Below, one piece after another: positions 22,481 to 32,433 of a stretch of DNA of 64,000 nt; position 1 is the first letter of the stretch, and each line of letters begins with the position of its first letter. The position numbers were made by a program, and so were the translations under genes. The stretch covers positions 3,652,120 through 3,716,119 of the forward strand of contig JAJEKV010000045.1 of NCBI GenBank assembly GCA_021234155.1. The letters are read 5' to 3'. Source of the stretch: Isoetes taiwanensis. Its lineage: Eukaryota; Streptophyta; Lycopodiopsida; Isoetales; Isoetaceae. Below the pieces are notes generated by a model. That model had not been told where the DNA came from and made no database searches. It was given only the letters and a program-made list of their open reading frames with translations.

Positions 22481-25396
22481 AGGTTAAAAGTGTGCTTGAG
22501 ACTTTGGTCTAGTTGTCAAAAGCATGGATGACAGATTGGGAATGGTAGATCTTTAAGAGGAATAGGTTTTGAGGATTTTGGCAGAAAATGCAAGTTGGTG
22601 AACTACTTGTTTCGGGAGGAAGGTTCAAATTCTCAATCCAAATCTCTAAACTCAAGGCATATGCTTGTGTCCTCTTTTTCTAGTGTAAATCTCTTTGAAT
22701 CCCTTTTTTAGTGTATATTAATTTTGATGGTGGCCTAGTTTAGTCGCTGAAGGTGCCATGTGAGGCGTCGTCTGCTATTTCTCTGCATATTTCTCTCGTC
22801 AAGTTTCAGGTTCAGATGCTTTTTGGTGCATTGAAAAGTTGGGATTGTAAGCCTTCCTCGCTGGTAGTATTAGATAGTTTTAACATTGGAATCATTGTAG
22901 AATTTGAGGTTTTCCATTTCGACCTCTATGCTTAACCTTGGTATGTCCTCCTTGTTGTCATTTCTTCTCGCTAATTTTGCTTCCATGGCACTAGGATAAC
23001 CTTCTATTGCCCTCTCTTCTTCGGAATTCTATCCCTCCTATGCAACCGGATGTTTCAGAATTCCTCCCCGCTTTGCCTTCTAACTCATGTATTAATCCTC
23101 TTGTTTTCGCATTGACATTCATCTCAGCTAATGCATCTACTAATTTGCAACAATCCCCCATCTCTGTTTGCACATTTGTCGAAACTACAAGTCCTTGTCC
23201 TCCTATACATTCTAGTCCATATGCTATCCATTTTCTTTCTATCTTTGTTGAATCGACTTCTACTCCTTCCTCTTCTCTCCATGATCTTTTCTCTCGCCTT
23301 CACTTGCTGTCCTTCTCCTTGGACCCTAGTGATACCTGTTGTTCAAGTTGTCATGCATGCTTTAATGATTAGGTAAATGGTGTATGCTTTGTTTCAGGTC
23401 AAGGTCGCATATCCGAAAGACAAGATGCGAGAGGATAAGATGGGCATTCAACATCCTTTGAGAATGTCTTTTACGAGACTCATAAGTGTTCTAATGCTTT
23501 TGCCCGTGGGGACTTCCTATTGTTGAGATTGATCGTGGTATGCATCTACAAGTGTATTCAAAATCTTGTTTCTCATGTTGTTGTATACCATTTAACTGGT
23601 CACTTTCTCAAGCTTAGAAGGATAAGCTTTTGGTTAAAGAAGCATTAGGGGCATTATCAAACCTGCAGCGTGGGAGATAAGTGAAGGGCAAAGAAAATCA
23701 ATGACGGGTAAAAGATTCCACGAAATCCATTAGTGTCATGACCCTATGCTGATGGAGGGCTTTTAGTGCGTGAAAATGCCTCCCTAAATGCATGTACCTA
23801 GTGTCTCAACGCCGAAAATGCGAGCGTGCATAATCACGGGACGCTAATAAGATCATAGCGATGTCTCGAGGCATTAACATGAGGCGCCTATAGATAACAT
23901 GCCGCCAACGCATAGAAACTTTGGGATGGAGTAACTTATCCCAAAGCCAATGCGATGTAGGAACACAATTGGGTTGTGAGGATGTACCACTTATTTATTA
24001 GTGGGACGGGTTGTGGAGCTAAGAGGATGCAGTATATAACTGACAAAATACTTGCCTATATGAACATCCTTGTGACAACTCAAAGTGAGTCTTTTTGTGA
24101 ACCTAGCCTCCATCACAAGAGGCAGATACGGCTACCAGCGTCATGTCATGTCAAGACCAAGAAGTCTATCATGTCAAGACCACCAGCCCATTTTGAAGGG
24201 ATGCATTTGGACCAAACCACCTTAACTACAATACCCTCCTCGGTGCCAACCTATGTGAAGCTCAATTGTTGCAATGAATTCATGTACTTTGACCTGTGGG
24301 GCTAGCAATATTAAAGCCATATAGACATGGGCACCGTTGAAGGGTTTTTAGAGAAAACCTTTAATAGGCTTGCTGACAAGTGAAAGTTTTGATGGCCCAT
24401 TTGTACGTCGATTATCGCATCAAACTTGTAACAAATATATTATTCCATTTCACAGCAAAAGATGCAGTTTCCTTCGTAATAGTGGATCAGAACTTTGAAG
24501 GAAATGGTGGATCTAGACTGCAAATGGTGGATCAGCACTCTGAAGGAAAAAATATGCAGTTTATATACATGATAGATAAATTTGAGGAACATAAGAAAAG
24601 GAATAGAATGAAAATTTACCTCAAACAAAAATAAAACGCTGATGATGGCCCATTTGTTGATGTTTAATAGAGTGCTTAAACTTATCTTGCTCCAATTTGT
24701 AGCAAAATAAGTAGTTGCCTTAGGCATAATCGATGTTACTTAGAAATCAAACCACATTCATACAAAGAATGCCACCTGAGAAGCAAAATTTCTAGAAACT
24801 AAACGCTTCCTAAACCGCATGTATATCTAATTGTTGCGCATATCCGAGCCATTGAAAATGAGAAGCATTTGATACATAAGCTTATGGATTGAACCTAAAG
24901 CTATTCATACCTTTGGCTCTCGCTTAACTTTTTTTACTCTTTCTTCAATGCCAAACTTGACTCTCTCCTCATAATCTTGCTACCTTGGTCGGGCCTTTTT
25001 CGATACTCTATTGAACTCCTTCTTTGCCACTATTTTCAACTCTAATTCTTCATCTTGTAGGGTTTTGTTGGCTATATCATTTTCCGTGTGTTGGTCGCAT
25101 GGCATGGGAGTTTTTTATTGGGGTCGGGCTGGAATTTTTGTACTTGAGTTTTCTTACCGTTGTAAGAAAAGACATCTCACCTGTGGATACCTCCATAGTC
25201 AATCGAATTTGTCTCCGCTTAACTTGCATCTTATCTATCCCGCCTTTTCCTCCTTAGGAAAGGTTGGAGTTGTATGAATTTTGCTTCACTACTTCCTCGC
25301 TATGATTAGAACCATGTAATCAAGCTTTGATTAATGGAAAAAATCTACTTTACTCTCTCTCTCAAAAAAGGGGAGGCGCTTATTAAAGATGTTGAC

Positions 25397-25463
25397 AGTG
25401 GCTCCTCCTCCTCCTCCTCCTCCTCCTCCTCCCTCCTCCTCCCTCCTCCTCCTCCCTCATCCA
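25397..25463. repeat. (CTC/TCC)n microsatellite
   Basis: About 65 bp of CTCCTCCTC with occasional CCCTCC interruptions. It produces artefactual poly-Ser, poly-Pro and poly-Glu frames on the two strands. Confidence 0.95.
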
Positions 25464-25479
25464 CCAAAACATCATTGCA

Positions 25480-25645
25480 TGGATCGAGGAATAAAGGGCA
25501 TATATGCTTATCCAATAGCTCTCGATGCCCTGAGTCACCCCCGCAGGAAATATGCACCCAAACCAAAGGGGGTTTCAGGGGATTTAATTAAAGTTGTAAG
25601 AAGTAATGGTTTGTGTTGTGTAAAAAATTTAAGCCCCTTCCTGGC
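25480..25645. mobile_element. Partial MITE, family of 42.8 and 53.0 kb
   Basis: The stretch GTCACCCCCGCAGGAAATATGCACCC, then AAAGGGGGTTTCAGGGGATTTAATT, TAATGGTTTGTGTTGTG and GCCCCTTCCTGGCC matches one arm of the foldback elements at 42811-43219 and 53012-53470. The opposite arm is missing, apparently replaced by the adjacent microsatellite. Confidence 0.65.
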
Positions 25646-26163
25646 CTTAAAAAGGTATTGTACATATCGTAAAAGAGAAATATCTAGTGTGAAAAAAAGA
25701 GAAGAAAAAAATAGTCTAGAATAATAACACCCCATGAATATAATAAGGCTAGGTGTTTACATGATCGGACGCCAAAACATTGCATAGAATTGAACATATA
25801 CTAACTAAGTACATTAGCCATCATGCCAGTAATAAAAAAAATATAATAAGCAAATAAAGGTTATACTTTTATCCTCAATTGTTTTGGGATGTGTGGCTAT
25901 GTTGCACAATCGATTTTGTGCATGTTTATGTTCAAGTGTTAGAGCTTTTGCTCGTGGTCCTTGAGCCGCCTTTCTTTTAATGATCATACACGCCAACGTG
26001 TGTTCTATTGTCTAACATGCCCGTGGATGAATTTGAAAATGGCCAAAATGACAGGGGAGGTGGGTCGACTAGACTCACAAAGAACATGGCATTTCGCTCC
26101 ATGTCGCAACATCCTCCGGGTAACAATTTCGCTTTAAAGTAATAAAAAAGTGAGGTAACTCAC

Positions 26164-26729
26164 CAATAGCTTCTTGTATTCACATGAAAGAATAGAATAG
26201 AATAGAACCGGTGTATAACATATTCAGTTAGTGTCCAGATAAAGATGCCCCTTTGTACTGCAATAACTTGTGTCCAGAAAATAAAGCCATACCAATGGTA
26301 CTACCCACTATCGTAGGCGTCAATGATCGCTGCCACATCGAGAAGAGACAATTGAATGAATCAAGACGAAAAGTCTTCTATGTTCATCATCAAGCTTTCA
26401 GATTGTGACAATAACTTCAAGTTTGTTCATAATGAAGTTAACCTTTTTCTCGAGAGATAAAACTTTGCACAATATCTAATAATTGATAGAGTGACTATAA
26501 GGATGTCAGATGTATTACCTCACAAAATTTATTTTCAAAGAAACGAGGAGTCTCTTTGCTTAGTATAGGCTTATGAACCCATTCTTGGTACTTCTCACCA
26601 AAGGGCCCATCTAAAAACACACTTGGTATCCAGGAAAAGTTGCGCTTTGCAACATGGTTTGGTAAGTGTTGTTCTAAATTGGCATAAAATTTACCCTCGA
26701 AAGACGAGGGGTTTATTCAGTGTCGACAT
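26164..26729 (-). pseudogene. FAH1: Fatty acid 2-hydroxylase (FAH/Scs7-type), 5' exons only
   Basis: FAH is an ER di-iron enzyme that 2-hydroxylates the N-acyl chains of sphingolipids. Exon 1 (26729-26696) starts ATG and reads STLNKPLVF. Exon 2 (26610-26519) reads GPFGEKYQEWVHKPILSKET and then PRFFENKFCE, the plant FAH signature, with AG and GT borders. A weak third exon near 26270-26310 reads WVVPLVWLYFL. The fourth (26257-26164) reads GIFIWTLTEYVIHRF, then FHVNTRSYW, then a GTGAGT donor. This exon holds the first His box, normally HRFxFH; here (TATTC)3 adds about four residues between RF and FH. The later His boxes (HHKHP, HLNHH) are not found downstream. It is a truncated copy or a gene with very distant 3' exons. 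Confidence 0.75.
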
Positions 26730-27000
26730 GGAAACCCTGTTGCGGCCACTATCCACTTCACGTGGAGGTCCGGTAAAGATAGCATCCAATGTAGACAAAA
26801 GTTATCAACATAGATTGTTAAAGACAATCTTAAATATACTGCTTTGAGTTTAGGCTTTTACCTGTTGTCTTCTTCTAAAATACCAACATAAAAGTGCTCC
26901 AGCATTTCAAAAGCAGATTTGCTATGGGCATGGTCAGATTGATTATCCAACCCCTTCATTAATTGGCCTACATCTTGACTATCAAGGTTGTTCAGTTTGC
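26730..27000. other. 5' flank of FAH fragment
   Basis: Nothing certain. A plus-strand phrase translating to ICYGHGQIDYPTPS at about 26915-26960 is reminiscent of a damaged CCHC knuckle (CYxCGQxxH). It would place the next frame in a LINE-type ORF1, but this is weak. Confidence 0.25.
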
Positions 27001-27325
27001 TTGAATCAAAGGTTGGCAAAGGTGATTCCTATGGAAGGAGCAATGACGATCTATAAGCCTCAAGCAGATCAACACAAAGATGTGCCTAACCTTGGTGCTG
27101 GAATTACTCAAGGTAATGGATCTGCGAATGCTTCAAATGCAGCTTCCTTTCAAAATGGTTCGCGCATTCAAAGGTTGAATTCTGAATTCCCTCGTAATTT
27201 GGATTCTGAGCCCCACAGTGGGAGATTCAAAACCGACGTTGCATCAAAACTGGGGGACAATCCTACTAAGGGGAACCCAGATTTGGGTATGTCAACCCCA
27301 GGATTGGACTCTACTGGAAGAAAAA
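27001..27325 (+). pseudogene. Unrecognised ORF interrupted by the palindrome-array transposon
   Basis: A low-complexity hydrophilic frame rich in Asn, Gly, Ser, Pro and Lys (MNQRLAKVIPMEGAMTIYKP at the start, MSTPGLDSTGRKK at the end) runs straight into the left end of the transposon. If the element and one AAAAA copy are left out, the frame continues on the far side at 35973 as MQVSLWREKPRFF. This suggests an insertion into a coding sequence, possibly a LINE ORF1. I do not recognise the protein. Confidence 0.4.
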
Positions 27326-27381
27326 AACAAGGTTTAAAATGAAACGCACTTATTTAAGAAGTGCGTTTGAAAGATTCCTTT
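27326..27381. repeat. Left terminal inverted repeat (copy B)
   Basis: It begins AACAAGGTTTAAAATG, contains an internal hairpin (AACGCACTT-ATTTAAG-AAGTGCGTT) and ends GAAAGATTCCTTT. It pairs with 35905-35967. Confidence 0.75.
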
Positions 27382-28539
27382 ATAAAAATTGGAAACTTGA
27401 AAAAAATGGACAAAATAGGGAGCAAAATAAATTGTTGAGCAAATAGCATTCGAAATACCCCAAAAAAAGCAACATTTTTTAAGCCTTTTCAATTTTAAAA
27501 AAGGGCAAAAAAAAAAAAAACTTGTTTTGAGGAGAGAGATATTAAATTTAAAAACTCATTAAGTATTTGTTGTTGAAAATAGAAGGAAATATAATTTGTC
27601 TTTTTGCAAGCTTAATATAAGTACTAAGAAAATCAAACATAGAAAAGAGAAAGAGTGTGAAATCATAAATCAAAAAACGAATTGTTCTAATTAAGCATTG
27701 TTAAAGAGACAAAGTTTTCAGTTGAAAAATCTTCATCAAAATATATTGAAATTCTTAGCACCTAGATTACAATGAAAGTTAATTTAAAATACCGTCAGAT
27801 AAATTTATACGGAGGTGGCTCTTCCCACCCACATTCACGACTCTCGCTCCCTTAGGATATGCCTCTTTGCGAGGTTTTAATAGCGTAGACGCCCCTTCGA
27901 TTCCAATGGTATGTGTACAAAGTGTCTTTCCGGCTCGTGCACCACAGTTCCAGATCGACAAACTCCACCTCCTCATCTCTTCTTCCCCGTAAGTGGAGGC
28001 CGGATTTCTCGTGATATGTGCCTTTCACATCGCCAAAGACCGCTTTTTTGCTCCCAGCTTCGCTTTCATCGAAAGGATTCACAAGAGCTTATCCCGTCCC
28101 CGATGAAACTTATTTTGTCCCGGTCTATGTCGACGGAGATAACATTGCTCTTTGCTTAAGGGCTTAAACCGCCGTGGTGCCCGAGCCCCGAAAATGCATC
28201 TAGAATCCACCGGGCGAAAAACCACTAAATTAAATTATTAATTAACCGCTGTGGCTTTCGATAATGAGATACCACAGCCCTTGTCGCTGTGGGTCTCTCA
28301 ATTTTGTAGAACAAAATTTAAACCGAAGGCGCATTGCAGGTGGAGTCTTTTCATTCTCGCTGTTGAAATGAACCATGGTTTTTTGGTGTCCGCTACCGTA
28401 AAACCAATATGGAAATGTTCAAAGCAACTTACTAAGCTGACCACCACCATGTCCTTTGACATTTGTTTTAGCCCGCCAAACAAAAAAAGCAATTAAACAT
28501 TGGCGTAAAGAAAACGAACAAAATAAGTTAGTTATGGTG

Positions 28540-28622
28540 TGGCGGTATAAATTTATACCACCATTATTTTTTGTCAGATAAATTTATACCACGAGGCGAC
28601 CGCGGGTATAAATTTATACCGT
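28540..28622. repeat. Palindrome cluster, 3 units
   Basis: Three TATAAATTTATA-centred palindromes lie about 30 bp apart, the first and last nearly perfect (GCGGTATAAATTTATACC and GGGTATAAATTTATACCG). A single extra unit is at 27792-27808. Confidence 0.8.
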
Positions 28623-29711
28623 GGTGTTAAAGTAAATAGAAAAGCAAGAAATTCAAAGCTTACCATACGCTAGCTGGCCCGCTACATGCATAGCCCCCAA
28701 TGGCTTTTAGCACCGACATCGCCCGGCAGGTCGGAATGAAAAAAATGATGACCCTCCGCCGATGTCGTGGACTTTTAGGCCATCCAAGAAAGAACGGACT
28801 TGCACGTGAGTAAAAGCCTCCTCGCCAAAAGTGCTATCCTTGATTTTAAAGCCATAAGGAATATCTCGCAATGCATAACGTGAAAGTTTTGTTTGTCTAA
28901 AAGAGTCCCCACCGCGGCAACCACCATGAACAACCCTCAGACCGGACGCCCCGACCAAATGTAGTAAATCTCTTCGTAGTAGTGTCAAACCGCTAGTGTT
29001 GACTTGCTTTCCTTGCTCAATTGCTTTCGGGCCTCCGCCTCCTCCTTGGTCCCTACGAACCGTGTTTAAAAATCCCGCTGGTAGGCCTTTCTTCTTATTC
29101 TCGCAAGAAAAACGGTGGAGACAAACGCATCGAAAACAAAAAGTATTTTCTCAGACAACTTACCCATCCACCGGGTTAATGTAGCCAAGGTTTCCTCTCG
29201 ATAATAGTATCCGTAGTAGAGGTTGATATAAAGCCTTGCACTCCTCCCCAAATTCTCCGTGTTTAGTTGTTTCATTAATTCTCGCTCGGCAGTGACAATG
29301 TCTTTTCCGACCGCAGAGGGAAAAATGTGATCGATTAAAATTAAGAAAAAAGAACACAACATAATAAATGTGGCTTACGCCTTAGCTTCTTTGGCCATTT
29401 CACGAGAGTAAATTCTTTTGGCCACAACTTTTTCTAGAAGTCTTACAAAAATTTCTTTTGTTTTTTCAAACCCCAGAGTCAAGGCCCGTGGTACAATGCT
29501 CATGTTTTTTGTTTTGCCTCACCACCTTTTTTTTTTTTTTTCCAGAGCTAGATTGTTCTTTCAAATCACCATCTTCAAACATACAAAATATTCTTTCTTG
29601 AAGATCCCACACCCGCTGACGATCGAACACAAGTATTTTAGTGTTGAATGGCTTAACAAGCCGCTTGTTGTGAAGTCTACTATATTATTGCACACGGAAT
29701 ACCACCACCTC

Positions 29712-29925
29712 AGATAAATTTATATCAGGACTGTGCACGGTGATAAATTTATACCGCACCGGGTCACGAGATAAATTTATACCGCGTACCGGTCACCGTC
29801 GATAAATTATAGCAATAAATTTATACCGCTTTGGTGATTCGTGATAAATTTATACCAGATCGCGGCTCCGGGTCACTTATAAATTTATATCAGGACTCGC
29901 ACGGTGATAAATTTATACCGTGGGC
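29712..29925. repeat. Palindrome cluster, 7-8 units
   Basis: Units have intact right halves (AAATTTATACCG) and altered left halves (CAGATAAATT, GTGATAAATT, GAGATAAATT). Spacing is about 28-38 bp. A single extra unit is at 30991-31007. Confidence 0.85.
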
Positions 29926-31640
29926 TGGTCTTCCTTGGTACGCATTTACAAAGTTCGATGTTAATATACAAACTCAGCTATGCTAAGCATACTACGCATA
30001 ACTAAATTAAAGCTTTTACTTACTTGACCATCTCCTCAAAGCAAGTCGAAGTAATTGTCGATCGCTTCACAACCATTATGGGCTTTTATCCGAATCGTAG
30101 AATGAGGCAAAGACTGCGGACACAAGCTTCTCAAGTTCTTGAGCTTGTTCTTTTGTTTTTGAAGTCCTCCCCATGCACTTGCTTGAACTCTACGTATTCC
30201 TGCATGAAGCGGATCTTGTCTATAAGACTCATTTTTAGTCCTAAGTCATTGTCGAGATTATGACTCACTCTAATGACCTTTGCTTCCTCGTCTGCGGACT
30301 CCAACGTAGATATGTGCTTCTACGCCTTCCAAACTTCGCTACGGATTCTTCTTTGAAAGTTCCTTCCTTGCTTTGTAACTATGTGTGCCTCCAAGTACAA
30401 AATATGTGTAATCCTCAATGTTAGCCTTTTTATAATCTTTTAGTTGGTTGCACCGACTCGCAACCATTACAACTAGTGGCTTACACATGGGCATGAGGAT
30501 TCCTTCTCATTCTTTGCTTGAGTATAGCCACATGTGCCGCTGCATTTCGCACCAAGAACTCTGACCCCATCTTCATTTTAGGCGGCCTCTTAATAGTGCT
30601 CAATGTCAAGGAAATTGTTTGCTTAAGCAGCTTTAGTGTCATTAACCTGCTTTAGAATAGCACTTGACTTGTCTACGGGCTTCACAACAATATCCGCACC
30701 CTGAGCCTTCCTCAAGAGCTTCACGACTCTCTATAGTCAATGCCTTTGTGGTTCTAGTCTTTTTTGGTGGAGGTCAGGTATCTACTACCGTGGAATGCTT
30801 CCATACCCTTTCCCTTTGGTATTACTATTTCCTCCTCTTCCTCTTCTTCTTCTACTTCCTCAACATTTTCTTCCTCTTCGATAGTAGTGGGGTACCACAG
30901 CACCTTTGACCAACACCTTTTCATCGCAAAGGCACCACCGACATCAAAATGTCCACTATATCCCGTAAATGCAAGGTTAAGTTAGGAGGATGATCAGATA
31001 AATTTATACGTAGCCACTAAGAATAACTTACATAGCCGCCTTGTAATTTTCGATATGTACTCATTCACGCCCTTTTGGCTTGCACATGCTTAATCTAAGC
31101 ATTTTACTATGGAGAACATAGAAGACTTCCCATTGTCATGCATGCACTTCATTAAAAGTTCATCTTCGCTTTTCAGAGTCGACATGTGTTTATAATTTCG
31201 CCGCGTAGATAATAATCATCTACCTTTGTACTTGCCCTCTTCCCCGACCGATGGCACAAGTACAGTACGCGCTTGGTTTGCTCTCTTTGCACCCCGCGGT
31301 ACGCATTCACACGCCCGGGTCTTTTAGTTCAGACGCCTCAGGGGCTCTATTGGTGCAACCTTTGAAGATTGGCCTCAAGATTGGCCTTTGTGCACAAATT
31401 TTATCCTTGGGCCGAATCGTATGCTAAAAACCATTTTTTCGTAAGAAACGTAACATTTTTGACTTTTTTGACACACAAAAACAAGAAAAAAACAGAGGCT
31501 AAAAGGGCATAAAATCCACAATTAATTAACACTTTTTTTGTCTTATTTAAGCTTAAAACACAACAATATTACTAAAATATTAAGGTTCGGGTCCATTCTT
31601 TAAGCACTAGACACCAAGATTCCGAAACAATTTTGAAAAC

Positions 31641-31970
31641 TGTGATAAATTTATATGCCCGAAAGCTCGAAACGGTATAAATTTATACCGAGATGGCTCG
31701 ATCGGTGATAAATTTATACGCCTCGCACCGAAGCGGATAAATTTATACCGCCCGTAACACATTCGGTGATAAATTTATACCGCAGTGTTCTTGAACCAGA
31801 TAAATTTATACCGCCGCCAGGCTTAAGCGGATAAATTTATACCGCTTAGAACACTTATGTATAAATTTATACCGATTGTGTTCTGGAACGGTATAAATTT
31901 ATACCGCCGAAAGCACGGGCATATAATTTATACCGATCCGCAGCCATCTCTGTGATAAATTTATACCGCC
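31641..31970. repeat. Main palindrome array, 11 units at about 31-bp period (copy B)
   Basis: Eleven units of TATAAATTTATA, ideally GCGGTATAAATTTATACCGC, are present with unrelated 12-15 bp spacers. Units 2 and 9 are close to perfect. In most others the right half-site is intact and the left one altered, the mirror image of the copy A array at 1370-1692. The position between the two divergent coding halves suggests a bidirectional promoter or a subterminal-type binding array. Confidence 0.9.
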
Positions 31971-32234
31971 GAGCTACCACTCTAACAGATTGAAACACAA
32001 TAGAAACTAAAACAGTACGGAAAGTAGACTTACGTGGCCATGACCGTATGGACTAGCGTATAGACGTTCCGGAGAGCAAATAAGAAGGGGTATATAAGGC
32101 GGATCGCGAGTGCCTTCGACTCCGATGTGCGTATATGGAAAATAGGGGCCGGCCACGGCTTAAGTACCCCCCGCTAAGTGCCAAGCCAGATAGCTTTCCC
32201 ATAAAGTTTCCAATACAAGTGTCTGTGAGTTTTC

Positions 32235-32413
32235 GTATAAATTTATACCGTTTCTGTTCTATGTTGCCCTCCTTTGTATAAATTTATACCATCTCCGTAT
32301 AAATTTATACCGCCTCGCCGCCAAGAGTTTCCCTTTCCTCAGATAAATTTATACCATCTCTCTCAGATAAATTTATACCGCCTCGCTCTTCCTCGTCAGA
32401 TAAATTTATACAA
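32235..32413. repeat. Second palindrome array, 6 units (copy B)
   Basis: Six units, several reading (C/T)GTATAAATTTATACC(G/A), end 20-30 bp before the first plausible ATG of the DUF7869-like gene (GAGTATGGCTCGAGAG). They match 1974-2136 of copy A. Confidence 0.85.
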
Positions 32414-32433
32414 GCAGACGCTAACTTTCTCGA

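Larger units (their letters stand above)
22481..26163. other. Long stretch without a supported gene
   Basis: Open frames at 23007-23372 and 23976-24305 (plus) show no recognisable domain and no splice-supported continuation. At 24470-24560 the phrase GTGGATCAG plus ACTTTGAAGGAAA/ACTCTGAAGGAAA is repeated. At 25335-25370 a TTTGATTAATGGAAAA-type end followed by A-rich sequence may be a LINE 3' tail. The region otherwise looks like old repeats. Confidence 0.35.
27780..31250 (-). pseudogene. Second, minus-strand coding region of the transposon
   Basis: Pieces of minus-strand frame lie in order toward the left end. An acidic run on this strand is at 30830-30880. A basic segment at about 30340-30540 corresponds to 79-273 of copy A. 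A frame at 29362-29066 includes ELMKQLNTENLGRSARLYIN. A frame at 28988-28707 includes IPYGFKIKDSTFGEEAF and FLDGLKVHDIGGG. A further piece is at 28082-27779. Palindrome clusters fall between these pieces, at positions where introns could lie. I do not recognise the protein. Partial conservation in copy A of the pieces present there supports a gene. Exact ends are unknown. Confidence 0.35.

Noticed and set aside
23007-23372. 121-codon Ser/Pro/Leu-rich frame as a gene
   Set aside because: No domain, no splice signals or partners, and two overlapping frames are equally open.
25334-25724. Pro-rich, Ser-rich and Glu-rich frames
   Set aside because: Products of the (CTC)n microsatellite in different frames, with no conserved flanking protein.
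31641-31970. CRISPR-like array
   Set aside because: Regular repeats with unique spacers superficially resemble one, but the units are palindromes of 16-20 bp with 12-15 bp spacers in a plant transposon and there are no cas genes.
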